NCBI RefSeq assembly: GCF_027744825.2
Contig: NC_071342.1
Span: 17,634,501 to 17,698,500 of the forward strand
Length of the DNA: 64,000 nucleotides
Direction: 5' to 3'
From: Synchiropus splendidus
Lineage: Eukaryota; Chordata; Actinopteri; Syngnathiformes; Callionymidae
The translations under genes were made by a program, and so were the position numbers. Below, in pieces: positions 19,413-34,025 of the stretch (position 1 is its first letter; each line of letters starts with the position of its first letter). The notes under the pieces are model-generated. The model was not told the DNA's origin. It made no database searches and saw only the letters and a list, made by a program, of their open reading frames with translations.

Positions 19413-21624
19413 CACTTTTTATATTTCGTGTTGACGCTAAACATTTCGGAGAACTTGGTCATGCTTGCTGGTATTTGCGTCCGAGGGCCATTGAGCACGC
19501 CATGATTTCTCAATGTCTGCAGACGAGTTTCAGCAGTGATGACAAACCTGAGTGTTACACAATGACGCGCGATGACTCCGCCGCCACATGCTGCGGAACC
19601 CTCTGGGTGATTTCACCAAGCCCATGAGTTCATGATAATTACATCGGAAGTGCCGAAGCAGCAAAATGTTTGTAGCATGAGAGTCAGCCAAAAGAGAGAC
19701 CGCACACTCTTTCGTGAGAACCCAAGAGGAGACGTGGAGATCAGGCCCCCTCCCCCCATCCCTGCCCAGGGGTTTGCTTCTAATTCACACAAGATGTCGG
19801 ACCTTCAACAACCTCCTTTTCCTCATTTGTGGCTCGGTTTCAGATGAAAAGGTAGCCAGTTAACCTTTCTAGAGGGCTTTCATTAGCTATCACTATCGAA
19901 GCTTCCTTCAAGGCCAGGGTCAAAGATGGCTCCTATTTTCACCCTATTTCAAGGCCAGGAAGATCAATGACCCGCACAGAGTCCATCTGGTTCATATGGA
20001 GGTCTTGTTTGGGAATGGCCTTTTCGAGCACGCAACCCAGACGTGCCTCCGAACAAGAGCAAATAAACACAGTGAGGAGAGAAACAAAGACAGTCTTGTG
20101 TTCCTTTGAAAGCTGTAACCAGATGAAATCACAGCTCACTCGATGAGCCGGGTTTCGTTTAACCAAGGGCGACATGTGAGCGTCCCATGATCGGCCTGCT
20201 TCTGAGCGAGCCCGTTGTCTGGGTACAGTGTTGGCCAGCGTGTCAGCGCCAGCGTAGCCTGGTCTCCTGTCCTCACGCTCCGTATCACACTGGGTTATCA
20301 GACACAGCGGGCCGATTGTGGAACAAAGGAGCCGGGGGCGGTCCAGCTGCTCAGGAGTACGGTTTCACCCGTACATGGTGATGTCACCGCTCCCCAGGCT
20401 CAGTCGGATCAATTATTCACAGGGTTTAATTGGATCAGCTGAATCTGGACGGCTCCAGGGATCCATCTCCAGTAAACCCTGAGCCAGCACACTGGAACCC
20501 ACCGGCAGCTGACGCCTTACCTGAAAAACATCACAAGGCAGAGGAAAGAACCATCCTCAAACACAACGCCTGCTTCCAGGATTCATCTCAGCTGCTTGTG
20601 ATATAGAGGAGGGAGCGAGGGCGATGATCTCAGAGGGTTGGGTGAAGGCCAATCTGTGATGATGCAGCCATCATTAATCACGGTGGTGTACAGTGGCGTT
20701 CACAGCCTCTTAGTCATCAGATATTCCCCGGCCTCCTGCCACTACCTCATTATAGCGCTCTGTCAAAAGTGGCCTTTGTGCGGAGGGTCATAGCTGACCA
20801 GGATAGTTCCACTCGCCCCCCTCCATTCGTACTGGGTTTCAGAATACAGACCGCGGCTGAGAGAGCCGTCCATTCACAAGGCAGGCATCGCACACACAAG
20901 GCCTGTATCTCAGTGGGAAAGAGCAGCCCATTCATCTTGTAAGGAAGTCACACAGGCGAAGGTCTCGCGAATGTTGCTTTTCCCCATTTAACACAGTCAT
21001 CTCTGTTTTCACACGGCACCCGCAGTGTTTATCTTGTCTGTTTTTCAAATTTGTACGGCAACATTCACGTGGAGGAAAAGGAGCTTTTGGATTATCCAAG
21101 GTACACACCCGCAAAAAGTCGTGTTAGTCATTGTAAGCCCATTAGAGTTCAGAGATTTATAAGACCCCAGGTAGCAGAGATTGGGAAATGAATGCGTCTC
21201 TTTCAGTCCCTCTCCGTGTCTCCTGCCACCTCTTGGAGATGTTTTCGCAAAGCAATCAGACAGTTTCCGAAAGAAAAGCAGCACTAAAATGATTTATTTT
21301 CAGCCAACGGCCTCACATTTCATCCATTCATAACATCTTTTCTATGAATCTTCGGCGTGCAATACTTGAGAAGAATGCTTTAAACTGGAAAGCTTTTGCC
21401 GTCTCATTTGATAGCAACATCAGGACTAACGTTTAGATCTTTTTATATTACATGACAATATAATATCCTCTTAGCTAAACATGTTTCCCCTAAATTCACC
21501 ACGAAAACACTAGATAACTAGCAGACCTCCTCTGAACTGCTCATTTACACGCATATTTTCACTATTTTCCCCAATATTATTCGCCATTATGTATGTAATC
21601 TGTATCGTTCGATGCTTTTTTTAG
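19413..21624. other. non-coding, no gene seen
   Basis: Single-copy looking sequence without a splice-consistent frame. Several stretches have the even, low-repeat texture of non-coding conserved DNA, but that cannot be shown from one genome. Confidence 0.5.
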
Positions 21625-21857
21625 TATGGATGCACCGATACTGATATCGGCCTGATACTAGACATGATTGCTTGTACTCATAAAATGGCCACTGACACCA
21701 CTTTATGGAAACACAGCAATTTTTTATCCAATTTTCAACTTCAATTCAAAGTAACTTAATGTGTAATGGCGCAAGTACTCTGTATCTGTATCAGTGAGTA
21801 CTCAAATGCAAGTACTCATACACTACCCTGGAAAAAAAGTGGCATCGGTGGATCCCA
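21625..21857 (+). mobile_element. short non-autonomous hAT-like element
   Basis: The left end tatggatgcaccgatactga and the inverted right end (tgggatccaccgatgcc) form imperfect terminal repeats around a ~233-bp body, matching the fish family whose ends read tagggatgcaccgatac. A clean 8-bp duplication is not visible because both flanks are T-rich. Confidence 0.6.
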
Positions 21858-24800
21858 ACTTTTTATCTTATGAAAATCAACAATAGTTAAATTCAAATAG
21901 AAGCAAGATTAGACAGTAGGTGGAAGTAGCGTTCCAGAACTCACTCAAACAACCCATTTAAGATGGAAGATGCGTGATGAATCCTTCAAAATATTTGTGG
22001 ATCTGGATGGTAAGATCCAGTCACTGTCCTATTAGCAACATTTTTCTTGTTCACTTATTTATTTTTTAATCCGTTTTTGAGCTATTTTTGCTAACAGACA
22101 GACGAAAGCAGACGATCACAAAATCTCCTTGTTCCTTCCCTGGGATGGACTGGTTACCCTTACCCCAACTACCTTTGATGGAGTCAAGGAATAATTTATT
22201 ATCATGCCGCTCGGCTACATTACTAAATATATGCCATTGCTATATATAACCTGCAGAACAAAGCCGGGACGGCGCGAGCAGGTCGATCATTTGTTAATCA
22301 AACAACCCAGCTGTGACTCCTCAGCCGGAGCAGCCATCAAAGAACAATGACTTTGTGCTCTGTGACTTACCCTGCGTTTCCCCTTCACCTGGGATGCAAC
22401 AAATCAGCTTTGTTCAGCGCTCAACCACAGCTCTAATAAGACCATATTGATCTGCAGATGCATTGATCTGGTCAGCAGGCCGGCGTTCGGTGAAGCAGGT
22501 GGATGTTCCCCCACTATAAAACTAACGTTATATTTTCAAACCAGGAACGTCCTTCTGCATCACCAGTTATGAAGCGCCTTGGGTTCCACGGCATTTGCAA
22601 ATGGATGGGACAGATAGCATTGTGTCAGGGTCAGCGGCGACACCTCAGTACCGATTACAAGCTGACTGTGCAATAATGAAGCTGCGTTGTGTTCATCCAA
22701 GATCTGAAATATGTGATTCAATTTTGCGCTTGACTGACCCCAGTGCGTGTATTGATGTTTGGTAAATCAAACGAGACATCATTTGTTGAAAAGGAGGCTT
22801 GTGCTGGAGTTGTGTTGCAGTTTCCAGCCTCATCTCAGGGTGTGAGTTGGTTTGCTACCATATGAAGCGACACACACAACTGTGCTCAGCTTGCTGGGCT
22901 ACACAAGTGGTCCACCACTGCAATTCCACACATGAAAACCCACTTGCCACAGGTCATTTTCCTCCCACTTTTGGGAAGACGAGTCATCTGAACTACACAA
23001 AACAAATGGTGTAGACAGTAGCTGCGGACACACTGCTTTCAAAAGTCATCTGAAAACCCACCTTTTTAGAATCGCTTTTGAAAACGAACTGTAAATCGCC
23101 TTTGAGTATCTGAGAAACACGCTATATAAAACTGATGTATTATTATCATTATTATGATAAAGTGAAATGAAAGTAAAATAAAGTGAGTAAGAATGGAGCC
23201 ACTGCCATTTTTCTCTTATCATACAGAGCAGATCAGTCACACAGTGTTGCGTAGCTCTTTGGTGAATTTTAAAATAAACTAAATGGAAATCATAAGATGC
23301 TTCAATTATTCATAATGTGGCCCGTTAGTCATCCAAATCCAATTGTAACGTCCAAGCAACAATGTGCAAAAAAGAAACTCTTTGTGGCTCCACGTTTGAT
23401 GAGGAGAAATAAGGAGAAAAAAAAACAATGTTTACAGGATGAAAAATGAAATTGAAAGAGAAATATGGTTGCACATCACCAACAAAAGCGAAAGAAAAGC
23501 TGAATAATGAAGGGAACAAAATATTTTCTAGCTATTTTTATAGGCGAAACACTTGATGCTAGGTTCAGCAGTGTTATCTGAATTTGTCACAGGTTGCTAA
23601 TAACACCAGTCAGGCTGTTGAGAAGAACAACATAATAGCAGCGCCTCTCCATTTGTCATCCTGATGAGTAAACAATGTGTGAAGGCTGTAATAAATAGCC
23701 AGTGAACCTGGTGACTAACGCTGAAACAAGAAAAATGGGCTTCCTATTTTTGACTCCTTACATAAATGCCCTTTGCGCCCAGAGCCCTGACAAGTCTATT
23801 TGAGAGTATCCGGCCAAGAGAAAGCCCAGAGTCCCCGCTGCTGTCAGAGCTGCATACAAATCCTGTTCGAATGCACACGAACCAAAAGTGTCACAGGAAA
23901 GATGGACCACACCTCGCACCTCGGTTGCTTCACGCAGCTCGGTCATCGCTCTCAATTAGATTGCCACACTAGCAACACGCGCTTGCATAACAAACATGTC
24001 CGGACGGGAGAGAAGGAAGCAGGAATGGAGTTGACACTGGGTTAAATGCACTTGAGGAGTGAATTAGGGTAAAAAAAAAATGGAGGCTGAATGGAACCGA
24101 CAAGCCTCCCTGGCTGCGGGGCGATTATGAAACTAGCCTTTACAGTGAAATGATTCTCCATTCTGATGTTTTCATGAACCGCTTCTATTTCTGGACTATC
24201 CTCCCCTCACCCCGCCACACAGGCATCAGAACACACTCAGCACATTGGCCTTCACTCCGGGGTTTATTGTGGGTGGCAGATGCAGTCATCGCTTAACATG
24301 CAACGACTGCATAAGAGTGCGCTGCTGTGATAACACGCGCTCACATCAGCTGGCGTTCTCGCACAGATTTAAAGTGGCACACAATATAAAAATAGGACCT
24401 AAAAATAGAGCCCTTTGTTGTTTTGATTTTGTACTAATGCCTCCTACATCACTGTTCATTGTTAGACCACGTCCAATGTACACAGATATTTAATTGACAT
24501 TCTCATCCACCCAATACTCCAGACTGTAAGTCTTCCGTCAATTAAAGGATTAATGTTGTTTACATGTTAAAAAAAGAAAAAAAAGTCAGAACTTAAGATG
24601 ATGGAGATGTTGACGTTTGTCACAAACAAGCAAGTCATGGTGGATCGTGATGTTTATGTCCCTTTCATAAAGCTGTTTTGGACCAATGGGACACATCCCC
24701 ATCACTGAACAGGGTTAGAAAACAGGTTGCCAGCTTTATAAGGAAAATAGTTGTAAGGAATAACATCGACCACAGACCACTGCTAAACATAATATTGAAT

Positions 24801-27800
24801 ATTCAAGCTCTTCCTGTTACAAGGGGTCACGAGCTGGGGACACCCTGGACAGCTCCAGGGGCGAATTAGACTATGTTTATTTTGGTTTTTTTTTGTGCTT
24901 TCACAATGATGTATCATGTTAAAACTTTTAATTGATGAATGAGTAACATTCACGAGGGCCAGAATATTTGCATCAACATTGTATAGTCACCCATAAAGCT
25001 CCATATTTTATGTGCCTTTGAAAGGTGGGAAACCACTGTGCTCTGTGGAGCTGCTTATTGTGAGACTGTAGCGCTTATCCACCATTCGATCCAACATTAA
25101 GGGTGTGTTGTTGAAGTTGGAAAGTCGGAGAATCCTCACCACCCCAAGTACGGAATTCAAGATGGCTTCCCCGAACGTAAACAGGAAGTGCTCTTTATTC
25201 GTGAATGAGTAATATATTTTTGCAGTGTCAACTGCGAAAAACAACAAGGTAGAAAATATTTTCAATTTGGCTTCCAGTGAAAACAGCAAAATTTTACATG
25301 CAGGTTGATGGTGGACAAGTTTTGTTCAAATTTATAAAAGATAATTCTGTTTTGGTCAATTTCCGCCTTTTTTTTAGGCCAAGGAAAAATGCATTCAGAC
25401 AGAGCCTTGCTCCTGCAGTGACCTGCAACACAGAGAGGAAAAAAATAACACACAACCATTATGGATATTGTCTCTTATATCACACTTGAAAACAATGAAC
25501 ACCACAATGTATCAATATATTGACCCAAAATAGTCATGAATGAAGCCAAACCAAGCATTTGTAAGACACATTCGAGACATTTATCTGAGCAACAAGAGGA
25601 AAATTATCTCCTTATTTGCATGGATTCTCATCATCTTTGCACATTACAGAGAATATTGTGTGATGTGAATGAACAACAGCCTTTTCTTTCATCGCAGCTT
25701 TCAAAACAAAGCGTGATGGCCGGAATAGCTAAACATAAATGTCCTTCTACGTCTCTACGGATATATTTGCAACAGTACGTTGATTTCATTGTATCAAAAC
25801 GATTGCTCATATTCACTTGCAGCGGCTGTTTTATATCGCAGACATTTCTCTCTATGTGCTCCATTTCCTGTTGTTTCCTGGTGTTCGCAGGGTGGAGCAA
25901 CACAGACGTTGCGTAATGCCTCTTTGTTTTCCTCATGATGGGCTGATACTAATGAAAAAAAAAAAAAAATCATACAACAGTGATGTCTCATTCCGACTCT
26001 CCTCTCCCACAAAGCCGTTCCCACCCCCTCACATCCCACACACACATTTAGCCCTGTGGCAACAAATACTCTGTGTTCGCTTCCCTCTACAGAGTGAGAT
26101 CACTTGTCTCTCTGTGCGTGTGTGCGTGTGTTAAATATTCTGACTCCCCCGGCCAAGTCTGCCCCCCACTCCACTCCCCGTCAACCTGCAAAACGCTCGC
26201 ATGTGTAATTTCTGACCCAGAGGCCCTGACGAACCAAAAGTAACAGTTGGTGCGCATGTGTTTGTCGTCCCCCTCGTGCCAACGTGCTTTTTTTGTTGCT
26301 CTGCGTGCGTTGGAAATTCTGAAAGCTCAGATCTCCCAACGCTTTCTATGTGCCGCCTTTTAGCGAGGTCGGAGGTCGAAGCGCATATTGTCCCAATATG
26401 GAAGCAGGCTCTTCCAGCGCCGCCGAGGTCTTTGTCGCGGCTGCCAAAACGTACAGAATCGGGTCAGAAAACACCGACTCTCAAGCAATTAGCAGAGATC
26501 TGCCGCACGACTCTCAGCGCGCTGCACAAAATAGACTCCGAGGCATCTGGCTCTGCTCCAGCTGTTATGAGCGGATGAAGAGGAGGTGATGGAGGAGAAG
26601 GGAAAGTGCATGAAAGGGTGGAAGCCTAAATCCTGTTACGCAACCTGCTCTCTGTTAAAAATGGAGGAGAAAACAGCCTTGCAATTAGCGCTCCATGTCC
26701 TGAGGGTCAGAGCCCCCCCCCCCAATCACGTCGCCACGTCCTGCTCTCCCTGGTGCGCGTGTTGCTAAGCAGATGCTGTGACTCAGGGATACACGCTGCT
26801 ATTCTTACAGAGTCAGTGTGGACGCCACATTTCTTGGAACAGACAAGTTAAAGCGAGCTGCCTGACTGCTGGATCCAGCATTGTCTTTGAAGGGTGTGGT
26901 CTCCTCTGGGGGGGCTTCCTCTGAGGCCAGTGTTTATGGGTCTGGTCCTGCTTCCTGACTGAGATAAGGACCACCCAACGAGGCCTTCGTATCGGCGCGA
27001 TCTGGGGACGCCAGCGGATGACTCAGCGTTTATTTAACGCGCTACACTGAAGCGGCTCCCCCTCAGGGCACCTTTATATGAGGCGCAAACATGTCCGGGT
27101 TCACTGCACCGCTCGCTTTATCCCCTTTGTTGCGCTAATTGTTATGTGCTTCTCCTCCAAGGCTAATCCTGGCTGAAACTAGGCAGGTGTGTAATCTGAG
27201 CCGTAAAAGATTGGATTGCTCAGTTCGCTCGTCTGAAATCACCCAAGAAGCCAGGCCACATTTCCACACTGCTCCAAGTTTGTGAGGGTGTGCTGCATTA
27301 TTTAAAGTGTAGCTGAGGCGCTGTGGGGGTTGTATCGATCGTGACAGGCCAGAGGAGATGCGCACACCTCTGCTGAGCATCTGGGGCGTCTCACAATACC
27401 CCACAAATCACCTTTTACTGCTGCAGCTTTTGGAGTGTCCGCAGTCTGCAGCCTATCAGGCTAAGCAGCCGTCCCACTGTGGGCCTATCAAGCCCATCAT
27501 TCACCCACAACAACAACAACAACACAGAGGCAAAAGACAACCAAGGGAGAGACGAGAGCTGGTGGGAAAAAAAAAAAAAAAAGGTTTATTTGGGAACAGT
27601 CCACAGCTTGTTCCGTGCCGCGTAAATTGAAACATTTGAAGGAAAAGTAATGAGAAAAACTTTCTGAAAGAGGTCGAATGAAATGTGGCCCCCTCGGTGC
27701 TCCCCTCCCCTCCTCTAGCCCTCCTGCACATTCCTCTCCCCTCAGCAGATCTGGCATGCCCCACAGGAGGCGGCGGCGGCGGCGGCGGCAGCAGCACAGT

Positions 27801-30800
27801 AATCTTTTCAAAAGGGTGGATTTGAGCGGCCGCCAGGGCAGCTGGCCAACTATTTCTCATTTGGAGCTGGCCTGGAGATGACCCTCCTGTTGGAGCCTCA
27901 CTCTCAGGGAAAACAAAAAACGCCAGCGCCGAGTAGAGGAGCGCCCTGGCAACGGTGGAACAGACTCAGAAAGGGAAAACAAGGAAACCACAAGAGCGCT
28001 CTCAGGAACATCTGCACCGCCTTCCTGTTAGGAAGAAAGAAAAAAACCTTCAACTTAATACTGTCTGCATGAGCCCCAGGGACGCAACACAAACACGCTT
28101 CATTCTTCTTTCTTGAAACTAAATCTGTATGTCCTTTTTTTTTTTTTTTTTTTCCTCCCGTCCAGTTCCCTCGGTTAAATTATTTCCCAAACTTCCCCCC
28201 ACTCTGGCCTCTTGCACTCTCTTTGGAAGCCCACCCTCAGCTTGGGAGGAACTGGTCCGGTCTGTTATGCTTGCTCACTGATGGATGGACGGCAAAGCGG
28301 CCCAGCATTCCTGCCGCAGGGCGGGTGGAGGGAAAGCGGGGAATTCCTGAGTATCTTTGTAATCGCTGTTTGACAACTGCTGTGACCTTCATGCAAACTT
28401 GCGGCAGACATTTTCGGAAACGGCCAGAAAAGGACAGGGCACACTTTGAAGGCTTTATGATTCGGACCTTACACATCAAATTCCACAAGCTGGGTTGAGA
28501 TATCGTGTGTGTGTGCCATGTTTACCGCCACACTCGACCCTCCGGTGACCAGCTTTTGGGGAGGTTTTATAAGACGACGACAACAAAGCCGACCCTGATG
28601 TTTTCCCTCTAAAAGCAGCCTCCCAAATACAAAACAAGAGAGGCAAAAAAGAAAAAAAAAAACACCCAGTAAAACTCATCACACATCTGTCAAATCTGCC
28701 GAGGCCTGCCTCCAATTATCCGCCCACCACGCTGGAATCCCAGGCAGCCTTAGTCCAGCCGAGCGTTTGATGTTGCCACGCAACATTTGATGGAGAACAG
28801 GGTGGCTTTGAAAATTGAGTGTAAACTTGCCTGCCAAGTTTGACGTGAAGAAGGAGGGGACGGCGCTGGTGGGGAAGAAGAAAAGTGGGGAGACGAGGAA
28901 AAAGCCGCTGGATGGAAAGCAGCTGCTGACGGCTGGAAAACATCATTTTAAACGGACCCAAATGTGGCACTGGAAACCGGTGCCAAGTGGTCAGCGTTTC
29001 ATTTTGCTGATGCATAGTAGAGCTGGAGACGGTGTTTAGAAGAAGGCATAAAGCTCCATTATTCTGAGGAAATAACCTGGAGTCACCCTCAAACGTGACT
29101 CAGTTAAGCTTTCTTCATTCACACTGGAGCTGAGGCAGTGGGCAGAATCAAGCTATCTGTAGTGCTGTAGCTGTGAGGACCGACAACAGAGAGGATTCTG
29201 ACAAACATGACTAATGAGTTCCTGCACTCTGCTTCTCCTCGCTCGCGAGAACCATGAAGCAGCCACACTGTACTGCCGCCTTGCATCATTATTCCAAGGC
29301 AACATGATGAAATGCGTCAACTTTTTACCCTCATGTTGGCTTTGTTTACAAGAAGTTCTGACAACTTAAATTAGGGTTTGCTCTTTGGGTTATTTCTGCA
29401 CTTTGAGCCGCTGAAAATCTAAGCAAAAAGCTGAAACATCTGAAGATACAGCAGGAGTGTGCGCGATTGCTTGTCAGTCTACCTGTGTCCTGCGTGTCAT
29501 TTTGCAGTAACTAAGGTCAGCTACAGCAAATCCTGCTGCCTTTGATCTTTGGCGTATGTTTCTGTTTAGCCCAGAATTTCATTCAAAAATAAAGAAGTGC
29601 AAGAGGGAGCAGCTGAGCTTGAAGCTTGGGAATCTAAACACACTCTGAAGGCATTAAATAGTAACCATGCAGCTCGAGGTGACGCTGAAGTCAGCATGTC
29701 CCGTGGCACATCCTGATGTCCTGAGCACTGTGTCATGTGGAGGAAGATGGAGGTTGAGGCTATGCCATGGGGTGGCGCTCCTTTAGGTCTAAATACTCTC
29801 ATGTCAGCAGGACTCTGTGATGTGTTTAAGTCTTGAGGAGATATTTGAGTAAAGAGAGAAGCAGGTCTCAAGACTCAATCCAAATAAAGTAATCGATCAC
29901 TCGTCCATTTCAGCATCAGAACCTTGGGATAGTAGTGGGATAAGTCACTCACCACCCCATTATTTAAAGCAGCGCAGAAGTTTATGAATCCAAAGTATTT
30001 TGAATGAAAGACAGAACAAAGTGAGAAGCCTATTCATCAGCCCCTATTTACCTCTGAGTCATATTCATGAAAAGCGATGACCTCACTCCTTGTTGGCTCA
30101 GGCAACAGGTAAGTGAAGAGGCTGAACCGGTCGTGTTCAAACTAATGACTGCTGAGGGCAGACCGATGACAGTAAAGTGAAACTGCGGCGCAAGCAAATG
30201 AGGTCACGCAGCTCCAGTTCGTCTGGAGTCTTTCCTCATTGCGGTATCGAGGCGCAGATCTGGACAGGTGACACCTTGGAGACTCAGCTGTCATGAGAAG
30301 CGGCACCACACCTCTGACACAAAAGAAAAACAAGTACAGTAGAGGAGCCGCATTCTTTCCCACGATTACTGGCAGCGTGGGGTAAGGTGAGCCGGATTAG
30401 TTGCACTGCAAACAAACGCCATCCAGGACGGCGAGCGCACACAAACCCACGCCCTCCCCGACCTTTCACTGCCTCTTACACGTTGAAATTGCCAAACCGA
30501 GCCTGCTGAACTTGAGTCATGCGGTCTCAGTTGTTTGTTTGGAAAGTTAAACCGCCTCCTTTTAAACCGCCAGACAACAAAAAGTCTCCCAAAATAAAGG
30601 CTCAACACGGGCACGCCCAGTCCCTGAGCTGTTTGAAGAATGATGCAAGCAAATATTGCCGCCGAGTTTCGCTGCCTCTGAGCAAAGATCAGCTGAGCGA
30701 CTTTACAAACATTCAAACAAGCTCAGCAAGATTTTATGTGCAGCTGCTGATGTGACGTGAGCGTTGAGTTCATGTCAAAGGTATTTGTACTATGACTGAT

Positions 30801-31864
30801 GACTACGACAGTTCCCTGCCTTTCCATCACGTCGTCCGAGGCGCGATCAGATTACACGCTGTGAAATTATCAACTATGACTTGCACAAAACAGCAACCTG
30901 AGCGACGACAAACACACCCGCTGTTGTCTGCTACGGGACAGTGAGGATACACGACGATCCCCTGACTCTTTGTCTCGCTCCATTTAAGCAGCAGATTGTG
31001 TTGCAGGCGTTTTCCGGAGCGAAAAAAAAAAGATCACGTTGCCCCCTTTGACACGCCGGCCTGCATTATTTTCTTCTGCAGGTCGGCTCTCACAGACGTC
31101 AGCCTGTTCCACGGCCCAGCATGTGACTCACATGGTGACATGATGAATACATTAACACGGAGGGTAACACGAGGAAGTGCGCTCAGAAAACAAGAGCAGC
31201 AATTTAAAACATGAAGAAAAACTGCTTTACGACAACAAGTCATGACGTTCAATACATGCTTTCAACTCTGGTTATTTCTCCACAGAAAACACACACACCT
31301 TGATTTATTATCCCTCTTGGTCATTTCTAGACACATATCCAAGGTCACATCTCAATGGTTATTTTTGTTCGGTACCTTAATGTGAGCTTGCTCACGAAAT
31401 ATCTCGAAATGTTCTGAACCCCATTGAATTACATTTTCAAGAATCCTCGATAATGGGGCAGGAAACTAAGTAACTGGGTTTACTTTTCACTTCTGCTACG
31501 TAGACGTCCTGCTCTGTTCAGAACTAACCACAAACAAACTGGACATTGTAAAATGCAGCATACGAAACAAACTTTCATGTAAGCGTGGTGACACAGTCTG
31601 TTGTTATTTTTCTTTTGACATTGATTATAGTTGCTGTGTAAGATGGACAGCGTTTGGAAATCTCTAGAATCAGGGTTTTTTTTATTATTATTATTCAGCA
31701 GGGTTGTCCCCAGGATTTCCTCCTCAGCATGGGGGGTGTCTCCGATTGGGGAAGTGGGGCGGCATTGTGACAGATTATGAAAAGCACAGTGCAATTTGAA
31801 CCCACAAACATTTGGGAATTGTTAAAAAAAAGAGGGAAACAGTGTGGTGGACAAAAATAAAACA
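21858..31864. other. non-coding region with a GC-rich centre
   Basis: No gene recognised. The 26.2-28.0 kb part is richer in GC and CpG, with a (GGC)n tract at 27769-27789, (CAA)n at 27507-27525, an A run near 27568 and a T19 run at 28135-28153. An ORF from 26398 (MEAGSSSAAEVFV...) is open for 63 codons but has no donor or homology I can name. Confidence 0.5.
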
Positions 31865-32579
31865 CAGCGATACCTCGGTTTTCGAACGTCCCGGACTTCG
31901 AACAAATCAGAGTTTGAACAAAAATTTCGAGATTTTTTTGCTTTGGGTTTCCAATGAAAATCCAGAACGCGAACGCCCCCGAAAAAAGCCTGAAAAAACA
32001 TAACGCGCGCGGACCGACCAGCTGCCCCACGATGCGCTTTGTTATTGTGTATAACGCAGCCTCTGTATGCAGACATGTCCCGTTAGCTCCATTTACTGAT
32101 TGTTTTTTCTTCATATTGAGGTGTAAAACCTTGTTTCCGCACTGGACCGTGGTAGAGTGTCACAGGGGAGGTGCTCGCTCTCCACACCTCCGAGGCTGGA
32201 GCGCTCACTCCAGGGTTTGATGTCCTGTTGTGGGCTGGAGCTGGGACAGGGATGAGGCGAGTCTGGGACAGAGCGTGACTTGGTTTATGACTTTGTCACA
32301 GCCAAACTGCACAGAAGCGCACATTCAGAGCTGGACACGCACCGGGCACCTCTTCACTTCTGGAGAGACGTCACTCACTCGGCAACCCCTCCCACATGCA
32401 GCGGCCACACACATAGAGGAACAGCGCACCTGCAGCACACACTCTACATTCACTCCTACAAAAGACTATTTTAAGGCTTGGAACGCATTCTTTCTTTTTT
32501 CATGTGAACAATTTCGAAACAAATCACTTCTCGAACGGCCGTCTGGAACGGATTGTGGTCGAGAACCGAGGTACCACTG
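31865..32579 (+). mobile_element. Tigger-like (Tc1/mariner superfamily) element, copy 1
   Basis: Termini cagcgatacctcggttttcg and, inverted, cagtggtacctcggttctcg are Tigger/pogo-type terminal repeats. TA follows the right end; CA precedes the left end. 715 bp, no transposase frame. Copy 2 is inverted at 34246-34830. Confidence 0.75.
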
Positions 32580-32654
32580 TATATAGTATAGTAGCAACAT
32601 TAGCTTTGGGGAGAATAAGTCTCTTAAATTTGGCTAAGCAACAGTGACGATGGA

Positions 32655-32790
32655 GAACAAAGTCGTGGGGTTAGTTCCAATGAGCTAACGCATGTGAGCC
32701 CTGAGGCAATGTCCTTGGTGAGACATGCCTCTCAACTGCAAGTTGCTTTAGACAAAAGTGTCCGCTAAATGGCGTGTAATATGCAACATA
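32655..32790 (+). mobile_element. SINE with LINE-type 3' tail
   Basis: A box-B-like ggggttagttccaatga is followed by aactgcaagttgctttagac and aaaagtgtccgctaaatgg, the conserved tail shared by fish L2-type LINEs and their SINE partners. Confidence 0.65.
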
Positions 32791-32933
32791 CCAAGACGGC
32801 AGATGACAGTAGCCGGTGGTCACCTGGTTCTTTTCTGCGGCTGATAAATAAATGAAGAACTAAAGATGTCTGAAAGGACTAACTCAGAAGGGCATCAGCT
32901 GACTGTCTGCAGCTGCTTTTGGCCCTTCCACTA

Positions 32934-32947
32934 GTCTCCATGGTAAC
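32934..32947 (+). promoter_or_regulatory. RFX X-box-like site
   Basis: gtctccatggtaac, arms GTCTCC and GGTAAC around AT. One of six such sites between 32.9 and 41.9 kb. Confidence 0.4.
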
Positions 32948-33786
32948 AGCCTTTCCAAATCTGGCCACTGCCAGCCCACGCTCCATCATAACAACAAATC
33001 CCATTGATGCAGGAATGTGTGGCCTGTTTCTGGGGAAACCTGAGGCTATTAGACTCTCACTCAGCTGTGAGTGCGCGGAGCGTCTCAGTGTGGCGCAGGG
33101 AAGTCTTCCCCGCGACAGAATCGTCTGCAGGAGACCCTTCACATCAACCTCCCGGACATCAGTTTAGTTGAAAGCCACGTATTAGCTGTTACTTTCTCTG
33201 TTGTTATTCAGTCTCTGCTAGGTTCCAGCAGACTGAGTCGACATAAATCACGGGAGATGAAAACGCGATTGGCTCTTTGAAAGGGCTTACAAGAGATTCC
33301 GGAACCAATCCAGCAGCACCTCCATCGTTTGACACGAAAGCTTTTGACTCATTAAGATGTAATTGCTGTTGTCAAGCGACTGGCACATCATTAGTCAAAA
33401 ATTAATTACTTCTCCATGTGAAGCAGCTTCTCGATAATAAGAGTAAATAAAGGACCCGGAGGGTCTTCCAGTCGGGCTAGTCCGGGGCCCCACAAGCGCT
33501 GCGGCGAGGATGAGTGACGGATGAGATGAGAGCAACTTCAGGGTCAAACTTGTGGCACAGTGATGTCTGTGTGTGAATAAGCGTGAGAGAAACAGCGGCT
33601 CTGCTTTGCAAATGTGATATTGAGTTACTCGAATCAGCTGCCATTGATCTGCGGCGACTGAATGGACGTTAGGAAACACCGGGGGTCTTTGTGGCGCTCC
33701 CCCCTCCACCCTCCATGCAATCTTGCTAGCGAGTAACCCAAGCTCCGAGTCACGAGTGTCCCTCTGAGCAGGTAAGGAGACCAGAT

Positions 33787-33800
33787 GTTGCCATGGTGAC
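33787..33800 (+). promoter_or_regulatory. RFX X-box-like site
   Basis: gttgccatggtgac, one base from the palindromic X-box. Confidence 0.45.
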
Positions 33801-34025
33801 CGTCCACAGCCGTGTGTGTGAAGGCTGCAGGAGCCAAATCACAAGGACAACTCAATCACATCCACCGCTCTCCTTCCTCTCCCTGCATTTCAAGCAAACA
33901 CGATTCAATCATCCGCCTGTCACTTTCCTAAACGCCGTGAATCAAGATGAAGGGGGAAATGCAGGACGCCGCAGCAGCGTCGTGCGGGTCAGCTGGAGAG
34001 GACTGTTGCCACGGTTGGTCGAAAC

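Noticed and set aside
26398..26589. ORF beginning MEAGSSSAAEVFV in GC-rich DNA
   Set aside because: Weak start context, no donor within the frame and no homology I can name; kept only as a remark.
27497..27881. ORFs with poly-Arg, poly-Pro and poly-Cys
   Set aside because: Produced by the (GGC)n, (CAA)n and A-run repeats at 27.5-27.8 kb, not by a gene.
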